64,000 bases of DNA from Epiperipatus broadwayi (GCA_028023455.1 JAQFVV010012991.1:42080-106079); one strand, 5' to 3'; positions 1 to 12,539 are shown, numbered from the stretch's first letter. Notes: generated from the sequence alone by a model not told the origin. A program made the numbers and translations.

Positions 1-1430
<1,430 letters not shown>

Positions 1431-1745
1431 AGAGTGGATGTATTAATCCATTAAAACACATGACCACCATTCTTTCCCTTGCATGAGCTATTAAAATAAA
1501 GGCAACTCTCCCCATAGGCTAGCGCCATCTAGTGCAAACTATGATAATAAATAGATGACAGACTGTTATGCTTTTAAATTCCTATATAATGCTTATTCAT
1601 CCCATATTCCCAGACTAGTTTCTAGCTTTTGATTGTGATTAGGAAGTAGCCTTGAATATGAGACTACTGCATCTACAACTTTGGATCTAACACATCCCTC
1701 CAGAAACTATCTTACGGAGGGAGTTGTTACTCATTTACAGTGTAC
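1431..1745 (-). repeat. Family B hammerhead repeat, decayed
   Basis: A degraded family B copy in minus orientation. It retains a degraded CAACTCTCC block, the conserved CATCTAGTGC, the CCCAGACTAGTTTCTAGCTT block and the TCTAACACATCCCTCC region, in the same order as in the better copies at 46.1 and 57.1 kb. Confidence 0.6.
1600..1656 (-). pseudogene. Hammerhead ribozyme remnant (family B)
   Basis: On the minus strand the GAAACTAGTC half (core G12-A14, stem III and the GUC cleavage triplet) and the TGGGAATATGGG stem I strand survive. The CUGAUGA half is destroyed. Confidence 0.45.
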
Positions 1746-1779
1746 ATTAAGTATATATAGAAAAAATACTACATATGAA

Positions 1780-2030
1780 AAAAAGAGGAAGTTGGATTAG
1801 TTTGCTATGTAATTGAATTTAATTAAGAAGATATATATTAATCTTTAACTGAATTTAAAGTTTATATCTGGACTATTAATAAAATGATAATATCTAATCG
1901 AATAAGTGATTAATTATAATCCTTAATATAATTATGTCAAAGGATTAGTATCAATGTTCCTGAGCTTAAATCAAACTGTAATGATACTAATATGTATATA
2001 TTGATGATATCATTTTGTAGATGATGATAT
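1780..2030 (+). repeat. Fragment related to the 10.5 and 48.5 kb repeat
   Basis: Shares the segment with TTAATCTTTAACTG, AATTTAAAGTTTATA and AATAAGTGATT with the arrays at 10.55-11.3 kb and 48.5-48.87 kb. The ribozyme portion is not present in this copy. Confidence 0.55.
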
Positions 2031-2127
2031 TATAGCATAACATCATTTTGGTCTTCACTAATTACTCAAGCCTACACTAGATGGCTCTGGACTAGAATGA
2101 AGATAAGTACTTTTATATATATATAAA

Positions 2128-2935
2128 ACCATTAGAAACCAGTCAACACTTAGATAATTCCAATATAGATAAGAATCAAGAATTTCAAACTGTTGTCATG
2201 GCAACCTCCTTATAGTGATAGAGGTGGAATCACATCTCTATTAATGGTCTCATATTTTTATATAGACACTAAACATTGCAACTTGACTGCAGGGAATTTA
2301 AATAAACCTCCTTAAACAGGTAAATATAATCTGTTTTGAATGTAGACTAATAAATAGTCAATTATAACATTATAAAATGCAATTATAATTTTCTACCAAT
2401 AATTTCAATCTGTGTGGTCAAGTTGCAATCTTTAATTGTCTATATAAATATGTAGGACCATTAATAGAGATAGACTTCCACCTCTAATGCTAAAAGGAGA
2501 TTGCCTTGACAACAGTTTGAAATTCTTGATTGATATCTCTATTGGGATTGCCTAAATGTTGATTGGTTTCTAATGGCTACTTATAAACCCATTTAGTCTT
2601 GAGAATTATTACACTTATTGTTTACATAATACTTTGCGTGCAATTTGAAATTTATAATTGTAGTTTGTAATGTTATAATTGATTATTTATTAGTCTGCAT
2701 TCAGAATAGGTTATATTTACCTGTTTAAAAAGATTTATTTAAACATCTTTGTATCAGTAATTTCAATCTCAGTAATCAGGTTGCAATCTTTAGTCCCTAT
2801 ATAAATATATGAGACCATTAATAGAGGTGGAATTCCACCTCTATTGGTAAAAGAAGATTTCCTTGACAACAGTTTAAAATTGTGGTTGATGTTGGGATTG
2901 TCTATGTAATGATTGGTTTCTTATATATATATATA
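2128..2935. repeat. Family D repeat, inverted pair plus tandem copy
   Basis: A minus-oriented copy (about 2128-2395) is followed by plus-oriented copies at about 2396-2580 and 2640-2925. Shared marks are TTGCCTTGACAACAGTTTGA, ACCATTAATAGAGGTGG and GATTGGTTTCT. The plus copies repeat with a period of about 355 bp. The 26-bp sequence at 2820-2845 is a perfect palindrome. A further fragment lies at about 51.42-51.53 kb. I could not fit a hammerhead core to this family. Confidence 0.75.
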
Positions 2936-3042
2936 TATATATAATATCTAAAGAGCCTGCTACTAGCTCTAAACAAGCTTAATTTTTTTTTTTTTTATGA
3001 TAAATGCTACAAGAGAAAATACATGAAACTTTTATCTATGAT

Positions 3043-3100
3043 GGTCCTTATCCCCAGACCGGTTTCGAGCTATGGCTCTCATCAGTGAGGAGCTAGGACA
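3043..3100 (-). ncRNA. Hammerhead ribozyme, type I, intact (family A)
   Basis: Read on the minus strand this is a complete hammerhead. Outer stem I is GUCCU with AGGAC, inner stem I is UCCUCA with UGGGGA, and they are separated by an AGC/UA internal loop. The core is CUGAUGA, stem II is GAGC-CAUA-GCUC (4 bp), then GAAA. Stem III is very short (ACCGGU, self-complementary, so a dimer could form a longer stem). The GUC cleavage triplet places the predicted cut between 3056 and 3057. It shows every invariant core base and is the best copy in the window. Confidence 0.88.
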
Positions 3101-3309
3101 TAAGATTCAAAATATTAACTCAAGCCAAGCATTTATCTAATTCTTAAATATTAAAAAAAAGATCCAAATCTTCAGACACCTACATGTCTTCAAACTCAGC
3201 TCTTTAACCAAAGAAACTATATGAGCCTGAACTAAATTCAGAGATCCCATATATTAGTAGGCTTAGCAATTTAATATAGCCAAAGCCCTAATAGCAAAAT
3301 TATAATAGT

Positions 3310-3369
3310 AAAAATCAGTCATATATCACATGACCTATATATAGGTCATGTGATATATGACTGATTTTT
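3310..3369. repeat. 60-bp perfect palindrome
   Basis: The whole 60 bp equals its own reverse complement, centred on TATATATA near 3339. It lies inside the first family A unit and contains CATATATCACATGACC and its mirror. It could form a cruciform or long hairpin. Confidence 0.9.
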
Positions 3370-3540
3370 AATATATATATATATATATAATAAAAAGTCA
3401 GATGTCACATGACTTATATATACCTTGCACTTACAAATATGTAAAATTAAGAGCATACTAATGAGCTCTAAACAAGCTTTTTTTTATTTATGATAAATGC
3501 TACTACAAGAGAAGGCATTCAAATCATTTTTATCTTGGAT

Positions 3541-3598
3541 TGTCCCCATCCCCAGACTGGTTTCGACCTATGGATCTCTTCAGTGAGGATCTGGGACA
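3541..3598 (-). ncRNA. Hammerhead ribozyme, type I, near-intact (family A)
   Basis: Minus strand. Outer stem I is UGUCCC with GGGACA, inner stem I is UCCUCA with UGGGGA. The core is CUGAAGA, so the variable position 7 is A rather than U. Stem II is GAUC-CAUA-GGUC with one G-U pair, then GAAA, ACCAGU and the GUC triplet. The predicted cut lies between 3554 and 3555, 498 nt from the cut in the neighbouring copy. Stems differ from that copy by compensatory changes. Confidence 0.82.
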
Positions 3599-3960
3599 TT
3601 AGATTCAAAAAACCAACTCAAGCAAAGCATTTATCTAAAAGTTAATTGTTAGAAGAAGATCTGAAACTTTTAGACATCTACATGTCTTTAAAGTCAGCTC
3701 TCCAACTGAAAAAATCATATGGGCCTGAACTTCATTCAGATACTCCATATATTAGTAGGCTTAGCCATTTAATTTAGCCAAAGCCACAACAGCAAAATAA
3801 TAATAGTAATAATAACAAGTCAGATGTCACATGACTTATATATAGCTTGCACTTACAAATATGTAAAATTAAGAGCATGCTAATGAGCTCTAAACAAGCT
3901 TTTTTATTTATTTATGATAAATGCTACTACAAGAGAAGGCATTCAAATCATTTTTAAAAT

Positions 3961-4280
3961 AAGAGTTTATATGTATGTGTGCATGTATAGGTCATTTCAT
4001 AACAGTGTTGGTATAAGTGATCATTTATCTACAAATAAACAGTTACTTATTATTTTATTAAATCTGAAATAGATTTTTAAATCTGTTGCAGCTAGACCAA
4101 AATAGATCAATGATTCTAAAATTAGTAAATTAATAATTATATGCATGGGGGCCAAATGTATATGTGTGTAAGAATGCCTAGAATTGTTATAAACCTAATA
4201 AAACATTTACATATTTTATTTAGTTTTAAACAAATATTTAATCCGTATTAGAAACAGTAGTGTCTATTTAGAAGAAAAAA
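3961..4280. other. No feature seen
   Basis: AT-rich sequence between the family A array and the LINE relic. No gene or repeat is recognised. Confidence 0.5.
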
Positions 4281-5381
4281 CAATACAATTAATTATGAAC
4301 TTGAAAATGAAGAAGATATAAAGTAGATGATAAAGGTATGAACATATTGCCAGATGAAGTAATAAAGTCAATTCCACAAATGAAGAATGGTAATGCTGTT
4401 GGATATGATTCAATATTTATATATTTTTTGAAAGAAATGGGAGAATTTACCATGTAGGAAATAGTTGGATTTTGCAATTTGATATATAATAATGGAATTT
4501 GGACTGAAGACTTATTTCAATGATCCTAATATTCCAATTGCTAAGAAGAAAAAAGGTGTTAAATGTGAAGAGTACAGGACAATACTTTGTTATTTCATGC
4601 TTCTAACATTTTACTGATTTAAATCTCAAATAATATAGAGTATTATTTTGGAGAAGAACAGTTGGGTTTTCAGAGAGGGAAATTGTTATTATAATAATTG
4701 CAGAGAGATATGTCGAAAATGATAAAGGAATTGCTATATGTTTTGTGGATTTGGAAAAAGCATTTGACTATGTAATCTGGAATAAACTTATGACCATCTT
4801 AAAAATAATGAAGTATTTTGGAAAGAGAGGAGATTTATTTGGGATGTGTATACTGGGAAAATGATAAAAATTAAACTGAAGAATAATGAGTTCGATGAAA
4901 GAGGAATTAGACAAGAATGCAGTATGACATCTTTACTTTTTAATATTTATTTAGTAGACTTGTAAAATAATTATTTAGACTATCAAGAAGCAAACATTGG
5001 AGGTAGAATAATGAAATATATAAGATATACAGAAGTACAGAAGTTGTGGTTCTTATAGTTGAGAATGAAAAAGGTTTTCAGAATATGTTGAATAAATTGG
5101 AGGAAGTATGTATGGAATATGGCATGAAACATAATGTTGAGAAGAGTAAGGGTTTATGGAAAAGGAGGAATTCAAAAAGACTGCAAATTGAAGTCCTTGA
5201 TAACATAGTTTAACAGGTAAAGGGATTTAAATATTTGATTAGTTAGTTGAGTGAGGATGGAAGAAATGAAGATGAAGTTAAAAGAAGAATAGCATTAACA
5301 AAGGAGGCCTTTATTAAAAGACAATATTTTGTGGATTTTTGAAGAGAAAATTAAAGAAAGATTAATTAAATTCTATGTGTG

Positions 5382-6006
5382 GAATGTACTATTGAGCCAC
5401 CAAACATCACATAATCATCACTTCTTATGCTTGCTCATAACTGTTATTAAAGCAAGCAAAACTCTTCATACAGTAGTGCCACCCAGTGCAAGTCAGAGTA
5501 ATCAATGGATACCAGAAGGCTTGCTACTGTATGGAGAGTTTTGTCTGTTTTAATAACAGTTAAGAGCAAGCATAAGAAATGGTGATCATGTGATGTTTGG
5601 TGGTTTAATACCAATCCTGCCTAATAGGATAGTGGTGGCTGTGGTTATTAAAGAACAGAAAACACCAAAATGTATGGATATTGAACTGAGTGCAGACCTA
5701 TATGACTATATAGGCTAATGAAATTAGATTTAAAATATTGTTTTCAATTTTATTCTCACAGTTTTGTAGTTAAGTAGAGATAAAAGGTGGCTGCTGTAGG
5801 GTTGCATTAGATCTTAAAATCTAAGTGCAGTGCTCTCAGATCCAAGGTTCATCACTGACAAAGGCCACAAGCCAGAAACTAGTGTGGGGATATTGGATGA
5901 GTAGGCACTAGATAGGAGTTTTATGCACAAGCCTTCTGGCATCCATTGATTACTCTGGCTTGCACTGAGTGGCACTAATGTATGGAGAGTTTTGAATGTA
6001 CTATTG
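5382..6006. mobile_element. Family B element with 13-bp TSD inside LINE
   Basis: The sequence GAATGTACTATTG is present at 5382-5394 and again at 5994-6006, flanking a 599-bp insertion (5395-5993). The insertion begins with a minus-oriented family B end (CCACCAAACATCACATAATC...), switches to plus near 5520 and ends at the GAGAGTTTT block. Removing the insert and one duplicate restores the LINE reading frame across WNVLL. The left arm lacks a hammerhead; the right arm has a decayed one. No protein is encoded. Confidence 0.88.
5840..5898 (+). pseudogene. Hammerhead ribozyme, decayed core (family B)
   Basis: Outer stem I AUCCAA/UUGGAU and stem II GGC-CACAA-GCC are kept. The core reads CUGACAA and the cleavage triplet GUG, which is not cleavable, so it is predicted inactive. 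Confidence 0.65.
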
Positions 6007-6360
6007 TTTGGCTCTAAAACATGAGCAATGAGTAATAAAATTAAGAACAGATTGTAAGCCATTGAGATGTGGACATGGAGAAGAATGGACAAAATCAGTT
6101 GAATAAATAACAAATGATAATTTGAAAAAAGAAAATTAAAAAAGATGATTGATTGAGGAAGATAAAAAGAGAAACATATTAAAAAAAAAATTTAATGAAA
6201 GAAGTTTTGAAGGAAATGGTGAGTAGAAGCAAGAAGAAAGGATGGAAAAGATGATATTGTTGAATGATATAGGAGATGGGAAAAGGTATGTGGAATTGAA
6301 GAGCTGGACAATGAAAAGAATGAAATGAAAAATAGATGAACTATTGATGTGACTACTCAC

Positions 6361-7540
6361 TGGACCTATCCACGGGACAAAATATTATTAATGGTGTGTA
6401 GCAACAATCATAGATATAAAACAAAATTTTAATTCAAGTAAATATATTGTAATAATCTATTAAATTGAAAAAGCCATCTAAACAAAATTGTAATCAGAAC
6501 AAACAACATAAGCTCCTAGGCATTCAAATGTTAAATTTTTAATTACACATAACTACAAATTCAAATTTTGTTTTAAAAACAAATCCTGGTTGTATTGGTA
6601 TTGTAATGGTGCTTCTACAATCAGGAAGTTTTGTTTTTAATTTATGTTGATGAAAAAGCAGATCATAGTTTATGCCAAAATTATACTTTAATTGTGCTAT
6701 GGGAAGTAATATTTATCATGAACAACGTCTGTTAATCTTATATATCTAGCAGTTGCGATAAAACAATCATTCCAATGCTCTAGGATTATCTGATGCTCAC
6801 TTAATCTTAAAATTAAGGCAGAAAATATAACTTAATCAAGTATAAAGACTACTAGCAAAATCGCCAATTAAAATATTGCGATTCGTCGAAATAAATCCAT
6901 AGGTGAGACAATGAAACCGATGATATGTAACCACTTTTGTCACAGAGTTATCTAAATTATATTTTGGATTATTAAAAACAAACATATATGTTTAAACTAA
7001 TAATTAAATTAATAGAGATAAATTCATAATAATTAATAGAAATTTGAATGAAAATTCTAAATCCTTAACATGTCAGTTTCAATGACAAAAGAAACTGTTA
7101 AATTTGCCTGTTGTTTAATCAAGTCGGTCCACTTCAAAACAAAATGTTATTTTTTTTTATTATTTCTTAAACTAAAGTAAAAAAGCAATTGAATTAGATT
7201 GATATAACGGAAGAAAAATGCTCTCTGTCATAACTTTAAAAATATATATGAAAGGGTATATTTTTAAATCAAAGATTCTTCGTTGCAGATTAAGATAAAA
7301 AAAGAAAATATTTTAAATAATTTCTTTAAAAAAATTAAATAATAAACAATTTACAATCTAAATTATTATATAAATAAAATAAATATAATAAAATTTTTGT
7401 TAAGTACACGGCGTATGTGGATATAGATGCGTGTGCGCGTGCACATGTTTTATTAAATGAACGGATATTATTACAGCATTTAAATGCAATATCCCAATAA
7501 AAAAATTTAACTATACTTTTTTAATACATGATTTTTTTTC
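6361..7540. other. AT-rich DNA, no gene seen
   Basis: Runs of A and T with no coherent open frame, tRNA-like box or recognised repeat family. Confidence 0.55.
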
Positions 7541-7690
7541 TACAGTACAGGCTTTTTCATACCTGCACTCCAATATGTAATACATAGGGGATTTGAACTC
7601 AGACTTTCACTGCTGATAGACATGTCGAAAAGATAAATAATCACTAATATCCGTATTTGCTAAACCAGCACTCGTCAGCTGGTCTATACT
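7541..7690 (-). repeat. Family C element fragment
   Basis: Contains the family C end (GTACAGGCTTTTTCATACC), the GGGGATTTGAACTCAGAC block (minus-strand B-box-like GAGTTCAAATCC) and the ribozyme side, in minus orientation. Confidence 0.6.
7636..7687 (-). pseudogene. Hammerhead ribozyme, decayed (family C)
   Basis: Minus strand shows CUGACGA and stem II GUGCUG-GUU-UAGCA. The GAAA segment is shortened to AAUAC, so the core is broken. Confidence 0.5.
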
Positions 7691-7792
7691 TTTTTTGTAA
7701 ATAATTATGATCACTTAAGCACATTATTTATTTATTCTATTTGGCATGCCTCACCTTCCCTTCTTGTATTACTTTACAGTTTGTTATATGTT

Positions 7793-7928
7793 TATAGATA
7801 TAATAAACACCTCCATACTTCCCTATTCTTTTTAAATTCACATAAATAAAGATATTGTCTTTTATTATATCTTTATTTATGTGAATTTAAAAAGAATGGG
7901 GAAGTATGGAGATGTTTATTATATCTAT
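7793..7928. repeat. Hairpin repeat, ~63-bp arms
   Basis: Left arm (about 7793-7855) and right arm (about 7866-7928) are near-perfect reverse complements (TAATAAACACCTCCATACTT and its mirror), separated by about 10 bp. The compact fold-back resembles a MITE or fold-back insertion. No coding capacity. Confidence 0.85.
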
Positions 7929-8392
7929 AAAGATATTACACATGGGAAATGGATCCGTCAAAGTTATGAGTGGAGGAAGTTTGACAATGGTAAATGAAAA
8001 TATAACAATTTGTTATATGTATGTTTTGCTTATAAATATGACTTTTAGAGATTGAAGGGATGATAATAAATATAATTAAGAAATAGTTTAATAATTAATG
8101 ATAAATATGTTTAATAAAAATTGCATTTTCAAACAATAATTGTCATAAATAATCAGTCAAAATAAGATTCAAATAAACAATTATTAATAACTATATTATA
8201 ATATTTAGAACCTGCTTTCATCTCCATTGAGATCTTCCCAAGATATTATACTATACAATTCACATAGCCATCTACTGGACATTATTTACATTAAGTCACA
8301 CTTTTTTAACATATACTTACATACTATAATCAAATAAATAAATTAACATATTTTACATCTTACATTTATGTACAATTTATAATATTCAATTA
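7929..8392. other. No feature seen
   Basis: AT-rich sequence without a recognised gene or repeat. Confidence 0.5.
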
Positions 8393-9145
8393 AAATTATA
8401 ATTATTTATTAAGAGCACAGGAAATATATGTAAATACTTTTAAGAAGGCTATAATCTATATCAAAGGCACCTTGAAATTTATAATAGTCAATAAATGTCT
8501 TTATTTTGCCAATAGATGGACCTCTCAAACCACAACACAAGATAGCAACTTTTGTAAAGATAAAAGCATCATCTATCTTTAACCTAACTTTCCACTTATA
8601 TAGGCCAATCTGAAGTTAGATTAAAGATAAGATGCTGCTCTTATCTTTATAAATATCACTATCTATAGTTTGAGAGGTCCCTCTATGGCAAAATAAAGAT
8701 ATTGCTTGACTATTATAAATTTCAAGGTGCATTTGATACAGGTTATGGCCTGGCTCAAAAGTATTTACATATACTCCCTGTGCACTTAATAAATAATTAT
8801 AACTCTACAATAGTTTATATCTCTCCAGTATGAAAATTATAATATTAACTCATTGTAAATCACAAGATTTCATGAATGTTAATTTGTATAGGAAATAGTA
8901 GACTTAAACAGTGGAGAGAACAAGAGCTTCACCCTCCCAAATCAAGATGCTTCAGATTGGCCTATATAAGTGGAAAGTTAAGTTAAAGATAAGACACTGC
9001 TCTTATCTTTATAAAAGTTGCTATCTTGTGTCATGGTTTGAGAGGTACCTCTAGCGACAAAATAAAGATATTGCTTGACTATTATAAATTTCAAGGTGCA
9101 TTTGATACAGATTATAGTCTGCCTTAAAAGTATTTAAATATTCAA
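8393..9145. repeat. Family E repeat: inverted pair plus third copy
   Basis: A minus copy at about 8393-8622 is followed by plus copies at about 8623-8806 and 8940-9145. Shared marks are TTGGCCTATATAAGTGGAAA, GTTTGAGAGGT and TATAAATTTCAAGGTGCA. Orientation is again minus on the left and plus on the right. An AAGATAAGA...TCTTATCTTT hairpin is conserved. No hammerhead core was found. Confidence 0.8.
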
Positions 9146-9325
9146 TTAAATAAATTAAAATTTAAAATAAATAAAAATTATACCTATAATTAAAAAAAAA
9201 AAAATACAATTTTTTTTCCAAAAATAATAAGAATTAAATACATATTTTATATTTTTTTTAAAAAAAGTTATTTGCATATTTACAATCACTTCCTATATTT
9301 TCCAACCATTTCATTATCTAAACAG

Positions 9326-9430
9326 GCAAAACCCTTCTGGCATCCATTGCTTACTCTGAGTGGCACTACTGTATGGAGAGTTTGGCCTGTTTTAATAACA
9401 GTTATGAGCAAGAATAGAAAATGGTAATCA
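9326..9430 (+). repeat. Family B terminal fragment
   Basis: Contains TTCTGGCATCCATTG, GAGTGGCACTACTGTATGGA, and CCTGTTTTAATAACAGTTAT of family B in plus orientation. No ribozyme. Confidence 0.75.
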
Positions 9431-10540
9431 TGAGATATTTAATTATTTATTTATGTATTTGTGATAACATTATGGACAAATAAATTGTATTGGATATTTA
9501 ACCATTGTAGTAATATGTGTTATGGAAACAAGCCAAATGTCCAAAAATTGAATTATTTTAAAGCCTAATTGCCAAAAAAACCTCTTTCATTGAGCAGGAG
9601 AAGCAACAGAGCTATGTCACATTCTAATGACCTGATATTATCTCTGCATTAAACCTTCATGGGGCCATGGCTTATGTTACTGTATAAAACCTTAAAAAGT
9701 TTACATAATAGATATCTTTATTTTAGATGTTTTCTTAAGTTGAAAAATTAGCACTGAAAATACTATAATCAATATCTTTTAAACCATAGATTACTCTTAG
9801 TTGATAATTTTGAATTTTGTTATGTCATCAAAGAATTTATTTTCCTTTTTTTCTTGTGTTTTTCTTTATCAACTGTTTTTTAATGACTTGGGAAATTAAA
9901 TATCATTTAGTTTTCATTGCATTTATGTACTAACAAGACTGTACCAGCCTACGGAAAAGTCACCCTTTTTTTTAATTGGTTGCTTTAACAATTTTTTTTT
10001 GCTTGCAAAATTACTTGCTTTGAATAAAATTTGCATATTCAAATTTAGCCTCTTAAATATAAGGAAGGAATTACTTCCTTTGCATAAAATTATTTATTAA
10101 AAAAATTTGTTTTAATGGTGGAGTGACTTCCTGCACATAAAATATGTTTTATAATAAAAATTACATGTTATTGAATATAAATTATGTAATTATTTTCTTT
10201 GGGTAAAATACTCATAATATAAATTATGGTTTAATTGGGTATAATTATTTATTTATAAAACAAATTTAAAGTTTTTTTGTTTTGATTTTTCAATTATGAA
10301 TTTGATAGTGTAATAGACAAATATAATAGTTTTTTTTAATTGGTTGTGAATTTGACACATGACAGTTTTATGGACAAACATACATTCACATTGATTTTAT
10401 GTACAGGATGAATTTGTGTGAAAAATAAAATATTTGTCTATAAAATTAATACTATTTTATTAGTATTGAGTAAAAGATTGTTTTAATGTTGCCTTATCAA
10501 ATGTAAGAAAAAACATCAGAATTGTTTGTAATCTCAGTTT
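9431..10540. other. AT-rich DNA, no gene seen
   Basis: Low-complexity AT sequence with poly-T tracts. No coherent frame or repeat unit is recognised. Confidence 0.5.
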
Positions 10541-11295
10541 AAATTATGTGTGGTGGAAAAGAGATTTTAAGTATTTCTAAGGAGATATTATGTATGGAAA
10601 AGAAAGATGAGGTTGAGTTAATTGCTCAATATGCTTATATATAATATAAAGCAATTATATAAATCTTTAACTGGGTTTAAAGTTTATAGCCAAATTAGGA
10701 ATAATACAATTTCTAGCCAAATAAATGATTTATAAATCATTAATACATTTATAGGAAGTGGAGATTTTTACAGTTGTGAGTACAGGATGTTTAATAACTG
10801 TAAATGGATTTGCAATACTCTGATATAGATATGTGTGAGAGATTGTCATTGGTCAACTGAAGAGTGTTTGTTAAGCTGAAATGCATATCTTGAAGATTAT
10901 ATGTTTTTTCAGGTACCTTTATTCATATATTATGAAAATGTGTGGTGGACAGACATTTTAAATATATGTAAAAAAGAAATTACATATAATGTTGGATTAA
11001 TAATACTATGAACTTATATTTAATTAAGAACAGATATTAATATTTAAGAGTCTGAATTTAGTAATCTCTGACATAATAAATGATTACTAATGCCCATGAA
11101 CAAAATTATCTGAAGTGGATTACTAATGCAGAAAATCTGACATTTAAAAATCAAATTGCAGGAATCAGATTATATTTGCATACACAGATAAGAAACATTG
11201 GTATATTATACACTAAGACCAGCATGCTAATCTTTATACAATCATTTATTTATAGTATTATTTAAAATTCCTTGCTATTATATTAAGACTTAATA
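10541..11295 (+). repeat. Tandem array related to family C
   Basis: Two copies of a unit repeat with a period of about 393 bp (ATGTGTGGTGGA at about 10545 and 10938). They share AGATATTA, TTAATCTTTAA-like and TAAATGATT landmarks with the copies at 1.8 and 48.5 kb. The first copy carries a hammerhead-like motif; the second ends before it. The short open frame at 11080-11265 lies inside the second copy and is not convincing as a gene. Confidence 0.7.
10839..10900 (+). pseudogene. Hammerhead-like motif (family C relative)
   Basis: Reads GUCAA-CUGAAGA-GUGUUUGUUAAGCU-GAAA-UGCAUAUC-UUGAAGAUUAU. The inner stem I is UCAA/UUGA where family C has CCAA/UUGG, a compensatory change. Stem II pairs poorly, so activity is doubtful. 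Confidence 0.5.
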
Positions 11296-11408
11296 TTTTT
11301 AAATAAACGGAAGCAAAACTCTCCATACCATAGCACCACTCAATGCAAACCAGAGTAATCAATGGATGCAAGAAGGTTTATGCATAAAATCCCTATCTAG
11401 TGCCTAAT

Positions 11409-11467
11409 TGTCCAAAATTCCTAGACTAGTTTCTAACTTGTGGCTTTTATCAGGGGGAGCCTTAGAT
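11409..11467 (-). pseudogene. Hammerhead ribozyme, decayed (family B)
   Basis: Minus strand core reads CUGAUAA (invariant G8 changed to A), followed by AAGCCACAAGUUA, GAAACUAGUC. Predicted inactive. Confidence 0.6.
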
Positions 11468-11590
11468 CTGAAGGCACTATACCTAGATCTTAGGATCTAA
11501 TACAACCCTCCGGCAGCCACCTTTTATCTTATTAGCTAACTATAAAGCTTTGATTCCAAAATGAAAACATAATAATGTCTTTAATTCAAG

Positions 11591-11640
11591 CTCCTCACTG
11601 ATGAAGCCACAAGATAGAAACCAGTCTTGGGATATTGGAT
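11591..11640 (+). ncRNA. Hammerhead ribozyme, weakened stem II (family B)
   Basis: CUCCUCA-CUGAUGA-AGCCACAAGAUA-GAAA-CCAGUC-UUGGGA is present with all core bases. A one-base loss leaves stem II poorly paired, so activity is uncertain. Confidence 0.6.
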
Positions 11641-11799
11641 GAGTAGGCACTAGATAATAATTTTATGCACAAATCTTCTTGTATCCATTGATTACTTTGG
11701 TTTGCACAGAGTGGCACTATGGTGTGGAGAGTTTAGCCTCTGTGTAAAAAGCTTGTGTACGCATAAAAAATGGTGATCATGTGATATTTGTTAAATAAA

Positions 11800-12539
11800 T
11801 GATCTATAACTAACCTAGATAACTACCTCATATTCAGTTTTAAATGGACATTTATCTGTCCTTGGCTGGAGGGAAAATTAAAATAGAAAACTGCTCAAAC
11901 CTTCTTTGCTCACAATTTTAGAAAGCTATGAATAATATTTTTCTTTATTTTTCTAATGAAGTGATGTTGGATAGGGATTTGATTTGATTTGCAAGTAGGC
12001 TATTTAAAAATTGTTTTACTTATCTCTACTATTGGAATAATTTATATAAGAATACCAACACCTATTACTACTTTTTGTCCAGAAAAAGTTTTTGTACTGA
12101 GTTATGTATGAATACATGGGTGCATAATAAACTCTCTGGTCATGATAAGGGAGTAACTGTACAGTAAAGTACTATAATTGACAAGCAATAAGTTTTGATC
12201 ATTAATGGTAATTTGTCATTATGATTGTTAAAATTGTTTATTGAAAAAATTATCGAAATAATCATAAAGAAATATCATGATTATGTGAAAAGTAATACAA
12301 AGTGGGAAGATATTTAGACTATTATTCTATTAATGATAGGTAAAAAGATAAAAATAACCTGCTTTTTAGGAGTATGGCTCTCAAAGTATTAATAAAATTC
12401 TTATTAATACGATTATTTCAAAATGTTTGTAATATTAGCATGTAAAAAATGGAATAGGTATGGTGTTGCAAACAATTTTTTTTTTCTAAATCCAGCAATA
12501 ACATCAGCTGTATTTGGTGTAAATGGATGTAATTAATGC
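11800..12539. other. No feature seen
   Basis: AT-rich DNA with no recognised gene or repeat. Confidence 0.5.

Larger units (their letters stand above)
2944..3960 (-). repeat. Family A hammerhead repeat, tandem array
   Basis: About 2.4 tandem copies of one unit. Repeated landmarks are the GAGCTCTAAACAAGCTT block (near 2965, 3460 and 3885), GATAAATGCTAC, and the minus-strand ribozyme, followed by CATTTATCTAA and AGGCTTAGC. The spacing is about 426 bp in the second unit and longer in the first, which contains a 60-bp palindrome. Tandem copies each carrying a hammerhead is the layout expected of retrozyme-like elements. There is no coding capacity, so mobilisation would depend on another element (inference). 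Confidence 0.85.
4281..6360 (+). pseudogene. LINE reverse transcriptase relic (non-LTR), interrupted
   Basis: Conceptual translation in shifting frames gives recognisable LINE RT blocks: MKNGNAVGYDSI, EEQLGFQRGK, FVDLEKAFDYVIWNKL (about 4742-4790) and RGIRQECSMTSLLFNIYL (about 4900-4953). The GRNEDEVKRRI thumb region lies near 5255-5290. After a 599-bp insertion come MWTWRRMDKIS and a basic C-terminal tail. The catalytic YADD-type motif is lost (IRYTEVQ near 5030), and many stops and frameshifts are present, so the gene is dead. It belongs to the broad RTE/Jockey-like group of LINEs with a C-terminal GRKR-type tail; the exact clade is not certain. The family B insertion at 5395-5993 splits the WNVLL motif. 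Confidence 0.8.
11299..11799. mobile_element. Family B element, inverted, short TSD
   Basis: A minus half (about 11308-11530) and a plus half (about 11560-11790) are both recognisable by the CCATACCATAGC/GCACTATGGTGTGG blocks and ribozyme regions. The direct repeat TTAAATAAA at 11299-11307 and 11791-11799 may be a target-site duplication but is short and AT-only. Confidence 0.7.

Noticed and set aside
2128-2935. Hammerhead in family D
   Set aside because: CUUGACAACAGUUUGAAAUU resembles a core loosely, but CUGANGA is absent in all copies and stem II cannot be drawn.
3300-3960. CRISPR array
   Set aside because: Repeats here are long tandem monomers with ribozymes, not short repeats with unique spacers.
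5329-5553. 74-codon open frame
   Set aside because: It crosses the LINE/insert boundary and is a chance fusion across the target-site duplication.
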